This document shows, one piece after another, positions 1-6,512 of a DNA stretch of 15,233 nt. A model generated the notes under the pieces. The model was not told where the DNA came from. It ran no database searches and saw only the letters and a program-made list of their open reading frames with translations. The stretch lies in NCBI GenBank assembly GCA_937890735.1, contig CALACZ010000028.1, positions 1-15,233 of the forward strand. The letters run 5' to 3'. Origin of the DNA: an uncultured Bacillota bacterium. Its GTDB lineage: Bacteria; Bacillota; Clostridia; Oscillospirales; Oscillospiraceae. A program made the position numbers and the translations under genes. Each line of letters begins with the position of its first letter. Position 1 is the stretch's first letter.

Positions 1-58
1 TCCGCACTAGCATTCGCTGCTTTAATTTTGCAATTCAACTATTGATTCGCATCCTTGG

Positions 59-98
59 GGGGAAGCTGTCGGCGAAGCCGACTGATGAGGGGAAGGGT
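59..98 (+). repeat. Two-hairpin repeat, partial copy
   Basis: GTCGGC-GAA-GCCGAC (68-82) is the GAA-loop hairpin of the family, preceded by GGGGGGAAGCT and followed by GATGAGGGGAAGG. The upstream CCTCCC-type arm seen in the full copies is missing or degraded. Confidence 0.55.
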
Positions 99-133
99 CC
101 TTATTTTTGAACTGCTGCGCGTTTGCACCAGTC

Positions 134-166
134 AAAGGCTTCCCTTGGTCACCAAGGGGAGGCTTA
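134..166 (+). repeat. Two-hairpin repeat, first hairpin only
   Basis: AAAGGCTTCCCTTGG-TCA-CCAAGGGGAGGCTT forms a hairpin with wobble or mismatched positions in the middle. It matches the first hairpin of the fuller copies; the second (GAA-loop) hairpin is absent. Confidence 0.5.
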
Positions 167-206
167 GGTGTGGTCAAAACGCGCTATAGCTCAAAACGTA
201 CAAGCC

Positions 207-260
207 TTCTCCTCATCCGGCGCTTCGCGCCACCTTCCCCAACATGGGGAAGGCTTTGTC
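207..260 (-). repeat. Two-hairpin repeat, full copy, minus orientation
   Basis: Read on the plus strand, it holds GGCGC-TTC-GCGCC (219-231) and then CCTTCCCC-AACAT-GGGGAAGG (233-253). This is the reverse-complement order of the copy at 5902-5957. Confidence 0.6.
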
Positions 261-296
261 CTCTCCATCATAATCCACCAAGTCCCAAAAGGCAAG

Positions 297-1346
297 TCAT
301 CCCTCCTGTGGCTGTGCGAGCACCTGGCGGAGGAAGATCGCGCCGATGGGGAACAGGATCATGCCCGCCACGCCGCACAGGCGGAAGCCGGTGTAGAGCG
401 CCAGGAGCGTGATGAGCGGGCTGAGCCCGACCTGGCGTCCTAGCAGGCGCGGCTCGAGCGCCTGCCGCGTGAGCGCCGCCGCGCCGTAGAGCACCAGAAA
501 GCCCACGCCCCGGCGCGCCTCGCCGCTGGCAAAGCACAAAAGCCCCCATGGGATGAGCGCCGTGCCCGTGCCGAATACCGGCAGCGCGTCAATGAGCGCG
601 ATGAGCACTGCCGCCAGCAGCGGATAGTCCGCGCCGAGGAGCATCAGCCCCGCCGTGAGCACGAGAAATGTGATGCCCATGAGCTGGAGCTGCGCGCGCA
701 GCCAGTGTCCCAGCGTCCGGCGCAGGTGCGAGAAGATCGCGCCGCATTTTGCCCGCCACGCGGCGGGGATGCGCCGTTCATACGCCGCGCGCAGCGCGGG
801 CAGCTCGCCGGAGGCAAAAAAGCCGGACAGCACCGACGTCACCACGAACAGCACCAGCCCCGGCGCGCGGGAGAGAAGCCCCGAGGCAAACGTGAACAGC
901 CGCGTATAGAGCGTCCCACCGAGCGACCCGCCGCTCTCAAAAAGCTGGCGGATGCCGCTGCGCAGCCCTGTGCCGATGCCGTCGGGCAGCTTATCCGCCA
1001 GCGCGTACAGCCGCTCCTGCAAGCGCTCGAGCGCCGGGGCGAGCTGCCGGCAGAGCGTGGGGATCTGCCGCAGAAGATCGCCCGCCTCGCGGCACAGCAC
1101 CCGGCAGATCAGAAACAGCGCTCCGCCCGCAAGCGCAAAGAGCGCCAACACGCACAAAAATGACGCGGCGCGGCGCGGCAGCCCTCTCTCATGCAGCGCG
1201 CGCACCGGGCGCGCGGCAAGCGCGGCGGCGAGCAGCCCGATGAAAAACGGCGCGAACATCGGCAGAATGACCGCCGCGAACAGCCATACGCCCGCCGCCG
1301 CGGCGAGCACGGTGAGCGCCTTGCACAGGAATTTATGCCAGTCCAG
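297..1346 (-). CDS. AI-2E family permease, YtvI-like sporulation membrane protein
   Basis: This is a polytopic inner-membrane protein of the AI-2E/PerM superfamily. Its C-terminal half (IDALPVFGTGTALIPWG, then TRQALEPRLLGRQVGLSPL and the final hydrophobic segments) resembles the YtvI branch, an integral membrane family linked to sporulation in Firmicutes; the substrate is unknown. The first hydrophobic pair begins about ten residues into the chosen start. The frame stays open upstream to 1694 but would then run through the palindromic element at 1377-1537 and overlap the divergent operon, so that extension is rejected. The chosen start is CTG at 1346, ten bases after GAAAGGGGG (1365-1357), giving 349 residues, normal for the family. 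GTG at 1367 is the alternative but has no ribosome site. The call to the superfamily is firm, to YtvI moderate. Confidence 0.8.
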   Translation of the reverse strand: MDWHKFLCKALTVLAAAAGVWLFAAVILPMFAPFFIGLLAAALAARPVRALHERGLPRRAASFLCVLALFALAGGALFLICRVLCREAGDLLRQIPTLCRQLAPALERLQERLYALADKLPDGIGTGLRSGIRQLFESGGSLGGTLYTRLFTFASGLLSRAPGLVLFVVTSVLSGFFASGELPALRAAYERRIPAAWRAKCGAIFSHLRRTLGHWLRAQLQLMGITFLVLTAGLMLLGADYPLLAAVLIALIDALPVFGTGTALIPWGLLCFASGEARRGVGFLVLYGAAALTRQALEPRLLGRQVGLSPLITLLALYTGFRLCGVAGMILFPIGAIFLRQVLAQPQEG

Positions 1347-1372
1347 CGCCGATTCGCCCCCTTTCACAGAAG

Positions 1373-1541
1373 TTATGGCAGCACCGCACAATTCGGCAAG
1401 CAGATTCGGCGAGAGATTTTTCGCCAAGTCAAGATTTGAAAAGTGCAGGAATACTGTATGTATTTCAAACTTTTCAAACCGCAGAATTGGCGGAAAAGAT
1501 CCGCCGAAGTGCGCCGACGCAATTGTGCGGTGTTGCCTTAT
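1373..1541. mobile_element. MITE-like 161-bp imperfect palindrome with TTAT flanks
   Basis: The element is 1377-1537, flanked by TTAT at 1373-1376 and 1538-1541 in direct orientation, as a 4-bp target duplication would be. The ends are 17-bp inverted repeats, 1377-1393 and 1521-1537, with 16 matches (GGCAGCACCGCACAATT at the left). Each half has its own side hairpin: GGCGA/TCGCC at 1408-1425 and GGCGGA/TCCGCC at 1489-1505. The centre has a perfect 10-bp pair, TTTGAAAAGT (1435-1444) with ACTTTTCAAA (1469-1478), around AATAC-TGTAT-GTATT. There is no coding capacity. It sits between two divergent genes and may have displaced the promoter of the minus-strand permease. The alternative is a large native regulatory cruciform. 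Confidence 0.6.
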
Positions 1542-1550
1542 AAATAGCAC

Positions 1551-1579
1551 TTGCATTTTGCAGACACTTGATGTATAGT
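1551..1579 (+). promoter_or_regulatory. Sigma-A promoter of the pheB-hom-lysC operon
   Basis: TTGCAT at 1551-1556 and TATAGT at 1574-1579 are separated by 17 bases. Transcription would start near 1586, giving a leader of about 49 bases. The promoter lies just outside the palindromic element. Confidence 0.65.
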
Positions 1580-1634
1580 TACCACAGCACAAAAACATCT
1601 GACCACGCACCAAAGACAAACAGGAGGGATTTTG

Positions 1635-2075
1635 ATGCAGAATACCCCGAAATATTATATTGTGGAGGCGGCGGCGCTGCCGGAGATCTTCCACAAGGTC
1701 GCCGAAGCGAAGCGGATGCTGGAAACGGGCGAGACGGACAAGGTCAACGTCGCCACGAACCGCGTGGGCATCAGCCGCAGCGCGTTTTATAAGTACCGCG
1801 ACGCCATCGCGCCGTTCCAGAACATGATGGCGGGGCGCATCATCACCTTCCAGATGATGCTCAAGGACAAGGCGGGCGTTCTGTCGGCGATATTATCCAT
1901 TTTTGCCAACTGCGGCGCAAATATACTGACCATCAACCAGTCCATCCCCACGGGCGGGCGCGCGATGGTGACGATCTCCGCCGAAACGGGCAATCTGAGC
2001 TGCCCGCTGGAGGAGCTGTCGTCGGAGCTGTCGGGCACGCCGGGCGTCGTGCGCGCCGAGGTCGTGGCGGGATAA
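1635..2075 (+). CDS. pheB: PheB-type ACT domain protein (UPF0735 family)
   Basis: This 146-residue protein has the two-part layout of the PheB family. Residues 8-63 contain YYIVEAAALPEIFHKV and the helix-turn-helix-like ISRSAFYKYRDAI segment; residues about 68-146 form an ACT domain (TFQMMLKDKAGVLSAILSIFA). ACT domains bind amino acids, and the family is thought to be regulatory, though no ligand has been settled. ATG at 1635 is chosen because AGGAGGG (1622-1628) lies six bases upstream; TTG at 1632 is too close to that site. It is first in an operon with an alcohol dehydrogenase, homoserine dehydrogenase and aspartokinase, which points to sensing an aspartate-family or aromatic amino acid (inference). 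The stop is ten bases from the next start. Confidence 0.9.
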   Translation: MQNTPKYYIVEAAALPEIFHKVAEAKRMLETGETDKVNVATNRVGISRSAFYKYRDAIAPFQNMMAGRIITFQMMLKDKAGVLSAILSIFANCGANILTINQSIPTGGRAMVTISAETGNLSCPLEELSSELSGTPGVVRAEVVAG

Positions 2076-2085
2076 GGAGGAATTT

Positions 2086-3270
2086 ATGCACAGCTTTACT
2101 TACTGCGTTCCCACGCAGATCGTATTCGGCGGCGAGAGCCTTGAAAAGCTGCCGGAATTGCTGAAGGAGCGGAATATCGCGCGCGTGCTGCTCGTTTGCG
2201 GCGGGCAGAGCGCGAAAAAGAGCGGGCTTCTGGACCGCGTTGAGGGTCTGCTACAGGCGGCGGATGTGGAATTTGACATCCTGTCCGGCGTGCAGCCGAA
2301 CCCGCGCCTGTCTCTTGCCCGCGAGGGCGTCAAAAAAGCGCTGGCGCTCTCGGCGCAGCTCATCCTCGCGGTGGGCGGCGGCAGCGTGATCGACACCGCC
2401 AAGGCGGTGGCGCACGGCGCGGCGAACCCGGATGTGGACATCTGGGAGTTCTGGGTAAAGCGCGCGGAACTGAAGCGCTCCATGCCCGTCGGCGCGATCC
2501 TCACCATCCCGGCGGCGGGCAGCGAGACGAGCGATTCCGCCGTGCTGACGAACGACGAGCTGGGGCTCAAGCGCGGGCTCAACACACCGCTCAACCGCCC
2601 GGCGTTCGCCATTCTCGATCCGGCGCTGGCGGCGACGCTGCCGGAGCATCAGGCGGCGTGCGGCGTGACGGATATTATGATGCACACGCTCGACCGCTAT
2701 TTTAACCCCGTCTGCGACAACGAGATCACCGACGCCATCGCCGAGGCGCTGCTGCGCGTGGTCATCAAAAACGGCGCGCCGGTCGTGCGCGACCGCGGAG
2801 ATCTTCACGCGATGAGCGAGATCATGTGGTGCGGCAGCCTCTCGCACAACGGGCTGACCGGGCTTGGCGGCAACAAGGATTTTGCCGTGCACCAGCTTGG
2901 GCACGCGGTGAGCGAAAAATTCGATATTTACCACGGCGACAGCCTCTCCTGCGTCTGGGGCAGCTGGGCGCGGTATGTGTGCCCCGCGAACCCTGCGCGC
3001 TTTGCGCAGTACGCCCACAATGTCTGGGGCGTGCAGGCGGCGGACGACGAGACGGCGGCGCGGCAGGGCATCGAACAGACCGAGGCGTATTTTGCCTCGC
3101 TCGGAATGCCCATCAGCCTTGGGCAGACGCGCTGCGGCGTGCAGGATGAGGCGGGGCTTCAGGAGCTTGCCGCGCGGTGCAGCTTCCAGAAAACGCGCGC
3201 CATCGGCACGTTCCGCAAACTGGACTTTGACGATATGCTGCGCATTTATCACATGGCGAACAAGGAGTAA
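2086..3270 (+). CDS. Iron-containing alcohol dehydrogenase (butanol dehydrogenase-like)
   Basis: This is a 394-residue group III alcohol dehydrogenase of the YqhD/BdhA/YugJ type, which reduces aldehydes with NAD(P)H in the cytoplasm. The cofactor loop is VGGGSVIDTAKA (residues 96-107). The four metal ligands of the family are in place with the expected spacing: D196 and H200 in GVTDIMMHTLD, H269 in FAVHQLGHA and H283 in IYHGDS. Length is standard. AAGGAGG at 2074-2080 overlaps the pheB stop. It lies between the ACT regulator and hom, six bases before hom, so it is co-transcribed with amino-acid genes. Its aldehyde substrate there is unknown; a link to aspartate semialdehyde or threonine-derived aldehydes is speculation. 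Confidence 0.92.
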   Translation: MHSFTYCVPTQIVFGGESLEKLPELLKERNIARVLLVCGGQSAKKSGLLDRVEGLLQAADVEFDILSGVQPNPRLSLAREGVKKALALSAQLILAVGGGSVIDTAKAVAHGAANPDVDIWEFWVKRAELKRSMPVGAILTIPAAGSETSDSAVLTNDELGLKRGLNTPLNRPAFAILDPALAATLPEHQAACGVTDIMMHTLDRYFNPVCDNEITDAIAEALLRVVIKNGAPVVRDRGDLHAMSEIMWCGSLSHNGLTGLGGNKDFAVHQLGHAVSEKFDIYHGDSLSCVWGSWARYVCPANPARFAQYAHNVWGVQAADDETAARQGIEQTEAYFASLGMPISLGQTRCGVQDEAGLQELAARCSFQKTRAIGTFRKLDFDDMLRIYHMANKE

Positions 3271-3276
3271 ACAATC

Positions 3277-4470
3277 ATGAAAATAGCAATTGCCGGCTAC
3301 GGCACGGTCGGCGGGGGCGTGGCGCGGATTCTGGAGAAGAACGCGCAGACCATCGCCCGCCGTGCGGGGCAGCCGCTGGAGCTGGGCGCAATTTTAGTCC
3401 GGCGGGACTTCCCCGGCGACCCGTTTGAGAGCCGCATGGTGCGGGATTTTTCCGCCATTGAGAACGACGACGCAACGCAGCTCGTGGTGGAGACCATCGG
3501 CGGCTGCGGCGTCGCGCTGGACATTTGCACCCGCGCGTTGCGGCGCGGCAAGCACGTCGTGACCGCCAACAAGCAGCTCGTTGCCGAGCATGGCGCGGAG
3601 CTCATCGCGCTCGCGCAGCGCCACGGCTGTCAGTTTTTGTTTGAGGCGTCGGTCGGCGGCGGCATCCCGGTGCTCCATCCGCTCAATGAATGTCTGGACG
3701 CGAATATCATCACCGACGTGACGGGCATCCTCAACGGCACGACAAATTATATTCTCACGCAGATGCTCGAAAACGGCGCGGAGTACGCAGACGCGCTGGC
3801 GCAGGCGCAGCAGCTCGGCTATGCCGAGGCAGACCCCACCGCCGACGTGGAGGGCATCGACGCCGGGCGCAAGGCGTGCATCCTGGCGGACATCGCCTAC
3901 GGGCGGCAGATCCCGCCGGAGCGGGTGTCCATGCGCGGCATCTCCGGCATCACGGCGCTCGACGCACGCTTTGCCGCGGCGGCGGGCATGAAGATCAAGC
4001 TCCTCGGACGCGCCGTCCGCGCTCCCGGCGGGGTATATGTGTTCGTCTGTCCTCATTTTATTCCGCAGACGCAGATGCTTGCCTGTGTGGGCGATGTTTT
4101 TAACGCCGTGTCCGTCAGCGGCAGCGAGGTCGGAAACGTTGTGTTCTACGGTCCGGGCGCGGGGCGCTTCCCCACGGCGAGCGCCGTGGTCGGCGACCTC
4201 ATCGACATCGCGCGCAACCCGAACCGCCCGCAGCCCGTCTGCTGGGAGCCCGACGGCGCGGCGGCGCTGCTGGACGCAGACGATCATCCCGCCCGTTTTT
4301 TCGTCCGCTCCCGCGATACGCGCGAGGCTCTGGAGCAGGTGCTCGGCAAGATCGACTGGCTGCCGGAGCAGGAGGGCGTGAACGGCGGCTTCACCGCCGA
4401 GACGACCCGACGCGCACTGGACGAATCCGGCGCGGCGCTGGACGCAGTCTACCCGGTCTATGAACTTTAA
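3277..4470 (+). CDS. hom: Homoserine dehydrogenase
   Basis: It reduces aspartate 4-semialdehyde to homoserine with NAD(P)H, the branch step to threonine and methionine. The Rossmann motif GYGTVGGGV is at residues 7-15. ANKQLVAEHG (97-106) carries the conserved lysine K99. FEASVGGGIPVL (122-133) and GILNGTTNYIL (150-160) are family signatures. The EGIDAGRKA segment holds catalytic D195 and K199. At 397 residues it is slightly short: the region after about 335 keeps ACT-like sequence (ARFFVRSRDTREALEQVL) but seems to be a trimmed ACT domain. AAGGAG at 3262-3267 lies inside the end of the upstream gene. lysC follows after 18 bases. thrB and thrC are not in the window. Confidence 0.95.
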   Translation: MKIAIAGYGTVGGGVARILEKNAQTIARRAGQPLELGAILVRRDFPGDPFESRMVRDFSAIENDDATQLVVETIGGCGVALDICTRALRRGKHVVTANKQLVAEHGAELIALAQRHGCQFLFEASVGGGIPVLHPLNECLDANIITDVTGILNGTTNYILTQMLENGAEYADALAQAQQLGYAEADPTADVEGIDAGRKACILADIAYGRQIPPERVSMRGISGITALDARFAAAAGMKIKLLGRAVRAPGGVYVFVCPHFIPQTQMLACVGDVFNAVSVSGSEVGNVVFYGPGAGRFPTASAVVGDLIDIARNPNRPQPVCWEPDGAAALLDADDHPARFFVRSRDTREALEQVLGKIDWLPEQEGVNGGFTAETTRRALDESGAALDAVYPVYEL

Positions 4471-4488
4471 TATCCCAGGAGGCATATC

Positions 4489-5697
4489 ATGGCACTGATC
4501 GTACAGAAATTCGGCGGCAGCTCCGTAGCGGACGCCGAGCGCATCTTCCGCGTGGCGAAGATCATCACCGATACCTATCAGGCGGGCAATCAGGTCTGCG
4601 TCGTGCTCTCGGCGCAGGGCGATACCACCGACGATCTCATTGAAAAGGCACAGGAGATCAACCCCGACGCCTCCCGGCGCGAGATGGATATGCTCCTCGC
4701 GTGCGGCGAGCAGATGTCCATCGCGCTCATGGCGATGGCGATCGAAAAGCTGGGCTTCCCGGTCGTGTCGCTGTGCGGCTGGCAGGTCGGCATGAATACG
4801 GATACGAACCACTCCGGCGCGCGCATCAAAAAGGTCGAATGCGACCGCGTGCGTGACGAGCTGGACCAGAAGCGCATCGTGCTGGTCGCGGGCTTTCAGG
4901 GCGTTGACCGCCACGGCGACGTGACCACGCTCGGGCGCGGCGGCTCGGACACCACGGCGGTGGCGCTGGCAGTGGCGCTGGGCGCGGACCTGTGCCAGAT
5001 CTACACCGACGTGGACGGCGTGTACACCTGCGACCCGCGCGTCGTGCCCGAGGCGCACAAGCTCGACGAGATCACCTATGACGAAATGCTGGAGCTGGCG
5101 TCTATGGGCGCGCAGGTGCTGCATAACCGCTCGGTCGAGCTGGCAAAAAGCTATAATGTCCGGCTGGAGGTGCTCTCCAGCTTTACCGGCAATCCCGGTA
5201 CTATCGTGAAGGAGGCTGCAAAGAAAGTGGAAAAAACCTATATTACCGGCATCGCGCAGGATAAAAAGATCGCCCGCTTCGCCCTCGTCGGGCTGGAGGA
5301 TGTGCCGGGCGTTGCGTATAAGCTCTTCAGCGTGCTCGCCAAGGGCAAGATCAACGTCGATATGATCATTCAGTCCCTCGGCAGGGACGAGCAGAAGGAC
5401 ATCATCTTCACCGTCGCCGATAAGGACGTGATGGACTGCGCCAAGCTGCTCGACGCGAACAAGGACACGCTGAATTTTGACCACATGGACATCAACACCG
5501 GCGTTGCGAAGGTCTCCATCGTCGGTGCGGGGATGCTGGAAAACGTCGGCATCGCCGCCAAAATGTTCGAGGCGCTCTATCAGCAGCATATCAACATCCA
5601 TATGATCTCGACCAGCGAGGTCAAAATTTCGGTGCTCATCGACAAGGATGATTCCGACAGAGCCGTCCGCGTGCTGCATAATCAGTTTTTTCAGTAA
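4489..5697 (+). CDS. lysC: Aspartate kinase, lysine-sensitive class
   Basis: It phosphorylates aspartate, the entry step to lysine, threonine, methionine and diaminopimelate. The kinase domain covers residues 1-240 with KFGGSSVAD (7-15), the ACGEQ segment (71-75), LGRGGSDTTA (148-157) and YTDVDGVYTCDPR (172-184). Two ACT domains follow, from about 263 (ARFALVGLEDVPGVAYKLF) and from about 341 (KVSIVGAGMLENVGIAAKMF), ending with SEVKISVLI, typical of the lysine-binding site. Length 402 fits the Bacillus LysC type. AGGAGG lies about ten bases before ATG. It is the last gene of the operon, with a terminator 11 bases past the stop. A likely internal start for a separate regulatory subunit lies at 5227. 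Confidence 0.95.
   Translation: MALIVQKFGGSSVADAERIFRVAKIITDTYQAGNQVCVVLSAQGDTTDDLIEKAQEINPDASRREMDMLLACGEQMSIALMAMAIEKLGFPVVSLCGWQVGMNTDTNHSGARIKKVECDRVRDELDQKRIVLVAGFQGVDRHGDVTTLGRGGSDTTAVALAVALGADLCQIYTDVDGVYTCDPRVVPEAHKLDEITYDEMLELASMGAQVLHNRSVELAKSYNVRLEVLSSFTGNPGTIVKEAAKKVEKTYITGIAQDKKIARFALVGLEDVPGVAYKLFSVLAKGKINVDMIIQSLGRDEQKDIIFTVADKDVMDCAKLLDANKDTLNFDHMDINTGVAKVSIVGAGMLENVGIAAKMFEALYQQHINIHMISTSEVKISVLIDKDDSDRAVRVLHNQFFQ
5208..5229 (+). promoter_or_regulatory. Internal ribosome site for an aspartokinase beta subunit
   Basis: GAAGGAGG at 5208-5215 lies inside lysC and is followed after 11 bases by an in-frame GTG at 5227 (residue 247). Starting there would give a 156-residue protein made only of the two ACT domains. 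Bacillus subtilis aspartokinase II is known to make its beta subunit from an internal start at nearly the same place, so this is a plausible conserved second start; it is not proven here. Confidence 0.5.
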
Positions 5698-5707
5698 TAT
5701 AATGTAG

Positions 5708-5737
5708 AAAAAGGAGGGGCAGCGCCCCTCCTTTTTT
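5708..5737 (+). terminator. Rho-independent terminator after lysC
   Basis: AGGAGGGGC (5712-5720), loop AGC, GCCCCTCCT (5724-5732), then a T-run. Upstream As can extend the stem. It starts 11 bases after the lysC stop. Confidence 0.92.
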
Positions 5738-5838
5738 CGTTTATGGACAGTGCGGTGTATTTCGTCGTAACGTAGGGGAGGGGCGAAATGAGGTAAGAAG
5801 TAATAGTGAATAGTGAATAGGTGTTATTTAGTCGTAAT

Positions 5839-5865
5839 GTAGGGGAGGGGCTTGCCCCTCCCGCT
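5839..5865 (+). repeat. GTAGGGG short hairpin repeat, copy 1
   Basis: GGGAGGGGC (5843-5851), loop TT, GCCCCTCCC (5854-5862), entered by TGTAGGGG. A truncated copy with the same approach sequence is at 5763-5783. Confidence 0.65.
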
Positions 5866-5901
5866 TGTTGCAGGCTTCAACCGCGCCGCCGCGTTTGCGC
5901 C

Positions 5902-5957
5902 GCACCAAAGCCTCCCTTGTGTAAAGGGAGGTGGCACGGCGAAGCCGTGACGAAAGG
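5902..5957 (+). repeat. Two-hairpin repeat, full copy, plus orientation
   Basis: CCTCCCTT-GTGTA-AAGGGAGG (5911-5931), then CACGGC-GAA-GCCGTG (5935-5949), with flanks CAAAG and GACGAAAGGATT. This is the best-preserved plus-strand copy of the family. Confidence 0.7.
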
Positions 5958-6024
5958 ATTGTGCGGTACAACGTGGCAAATCAGAACGCACCAATGCGAA
6001 TCCGTACAATGCATCACAATTGCC

Positions 6025-6052
6025 GTAGGGGAGGGGTTCTACCCCTCCCGGC
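6025..6052 (+). repeat. GTAGGGG short hairpin repeat, copy 2
   Basis: GGGAGGGGT (6029-6037), loop TCT, ACCCCTCCC (6041-6049), entered by CGTAGGGG and followed by GGCAGCA. Confidence 0.65.
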
Positions 6053-6101
6053 AGCACAACGCCGCAAACCCGCACGCACCAATGCGGAACGGTACGCACC
6101 C

Positions 6102-6128
6102 GTAGGGGCGGACGCCTCTGTCCGCCCG
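6102..6128 (+). repeat. GTAGGGG short hairpin repeat, copy 3
   Basis: GGGCGGAC (6106-6113), loop GCCTCT, GTCCGCCC (6120-6127). It is an exact inverted copy of 6183-6209. Confidence 0.7.
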
Positions 6129-6182
6129 GCAGGACGCACCGTCGTTTTCACGAAACATTGCGGCGAAACCGTAAATGCCCAA

Positions 6183-6209
6183 CGGGCGGACAGAGGCGTC
6201 CGCCCCTAC
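6183..6209 (-). repeat. GTAGGGG short hairpin repeat, copy 4 (inverted)
   Basis: GGGCGGAC (6184-6191), loop AGAGGC, GTCCGCCC (6198-6205), then CTAC. All 27 bases are the reverse complement of 6102-6128, so the pair could form a long hairpin enclosing 6129-6182. Confidence 0.7.
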
Positions 6210-6260
6210 AAAACATTGTGCGTAGTCGCCGTTCGCTGTGCAATTTTGATGGTGCGTTCC

Positions 6261-6289
6261 GCGCGGGCGGGGTAGAACCCCGCCCCTAC
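6261..6289 (-). repeat. GTAGGGG short hairpin repeat, copy 5 (inverted)
   Basis: GGGCGGGGT (6265-6273), loop AGA, ACCCCGCCC (6277-6285), then CTACG; preceded by GCGC as in copy 6. Confidence 0.65.
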
Positions 6290-6353
6290 GCAAATTTGAT
6301 AGATTCTGCGAGGTCGCCGATGGTGTGTGCAGTTTTATTATTGCCTGCTGCGC

Positions 6354-6405
6354 AATCCCTCAGTCGCCTTCGGCGACAGCTCCCTTTACACAAGGGAGCC
6401 TTTGG
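6354..6405 (-). repeat. Two-hairpin repeat, full copy, minus orientation
   Basis: Read on the plus strand: AATCCCTCA, GTCGCC-TTC-GGCGAC (6363-6377), GCTCCCTT-TACAC-AAGGGAGC (6379-6399), then CTTTGG. This is the mirror order of 5902-5957. Confidence 0.7.
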
Positions 6406-6448
6406 AGTGTGCGTGTTATTGGTATGCACAAATTTGCTTTTGCATTCT

Positions 6449-6476
6449 GCGCGGGCGGGGCAAGCCCCGCCCCTAC
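6449..6476 (-). repeat. GTAGGGG short hairpin repeat, copy 6 (inverted)
   Basis: GGGCGGGGC (6453-6461), loop AA, GCCCCGCCC (6464-6472), then CTACG. Confidence 0.65.
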
Positions 6477-6512
6477 GTTATGATTAAGAACGGACACTGT
6501 TTCTGTTCTCAT

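Larger units (their letters stand above)
1..296. other. Gene-free left edge with repeat hairpins
   Basis: I see no credible gene here; the short open frames have no ribosome site and run through repeats. The stretch carries three pieces of a two-hairpin repeat family (59-98, 134-166, 207-260) that recurs at 5902-5957 and 6354-6405. It lies downstream of the minus-strand permease gene, but none of the hairpins is followed by a convincing T-tract in that direction, so a terminator is not claimed. Confidence 0.6.

Noticed and set aside
1347..1694. N-terminal extension of the permease frame
   Set aside because: It would translate the palindromic element and overlap pheB in antisense; no homology-like sequence and no start signal.
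3394..5679. 761-codon open frame on the minus strand opposite hom and lysC
   Set aside because: It is a shadow of GC-rich coding sequence. The composition is H, R, D and A rich without any domain, and the plus-strand genes are unambiguous.
5802..5823. Tandem AATAGTG repeat as a regulatory array
   Set aside because: Only two full units and no gene near by; most likely simple slippage.
5740..6480. CRISPR array
   Set aside because: The repeated units are self-complementary, vary in stem sequence, occur in both orientations and have irregular spacing; no cas genes.
5821..6487. Several 90-115 codon frames on both strands in the repeat island
   Set aside because: They are read through hairpin repeats, with low-complexity products and no ribosome sites.
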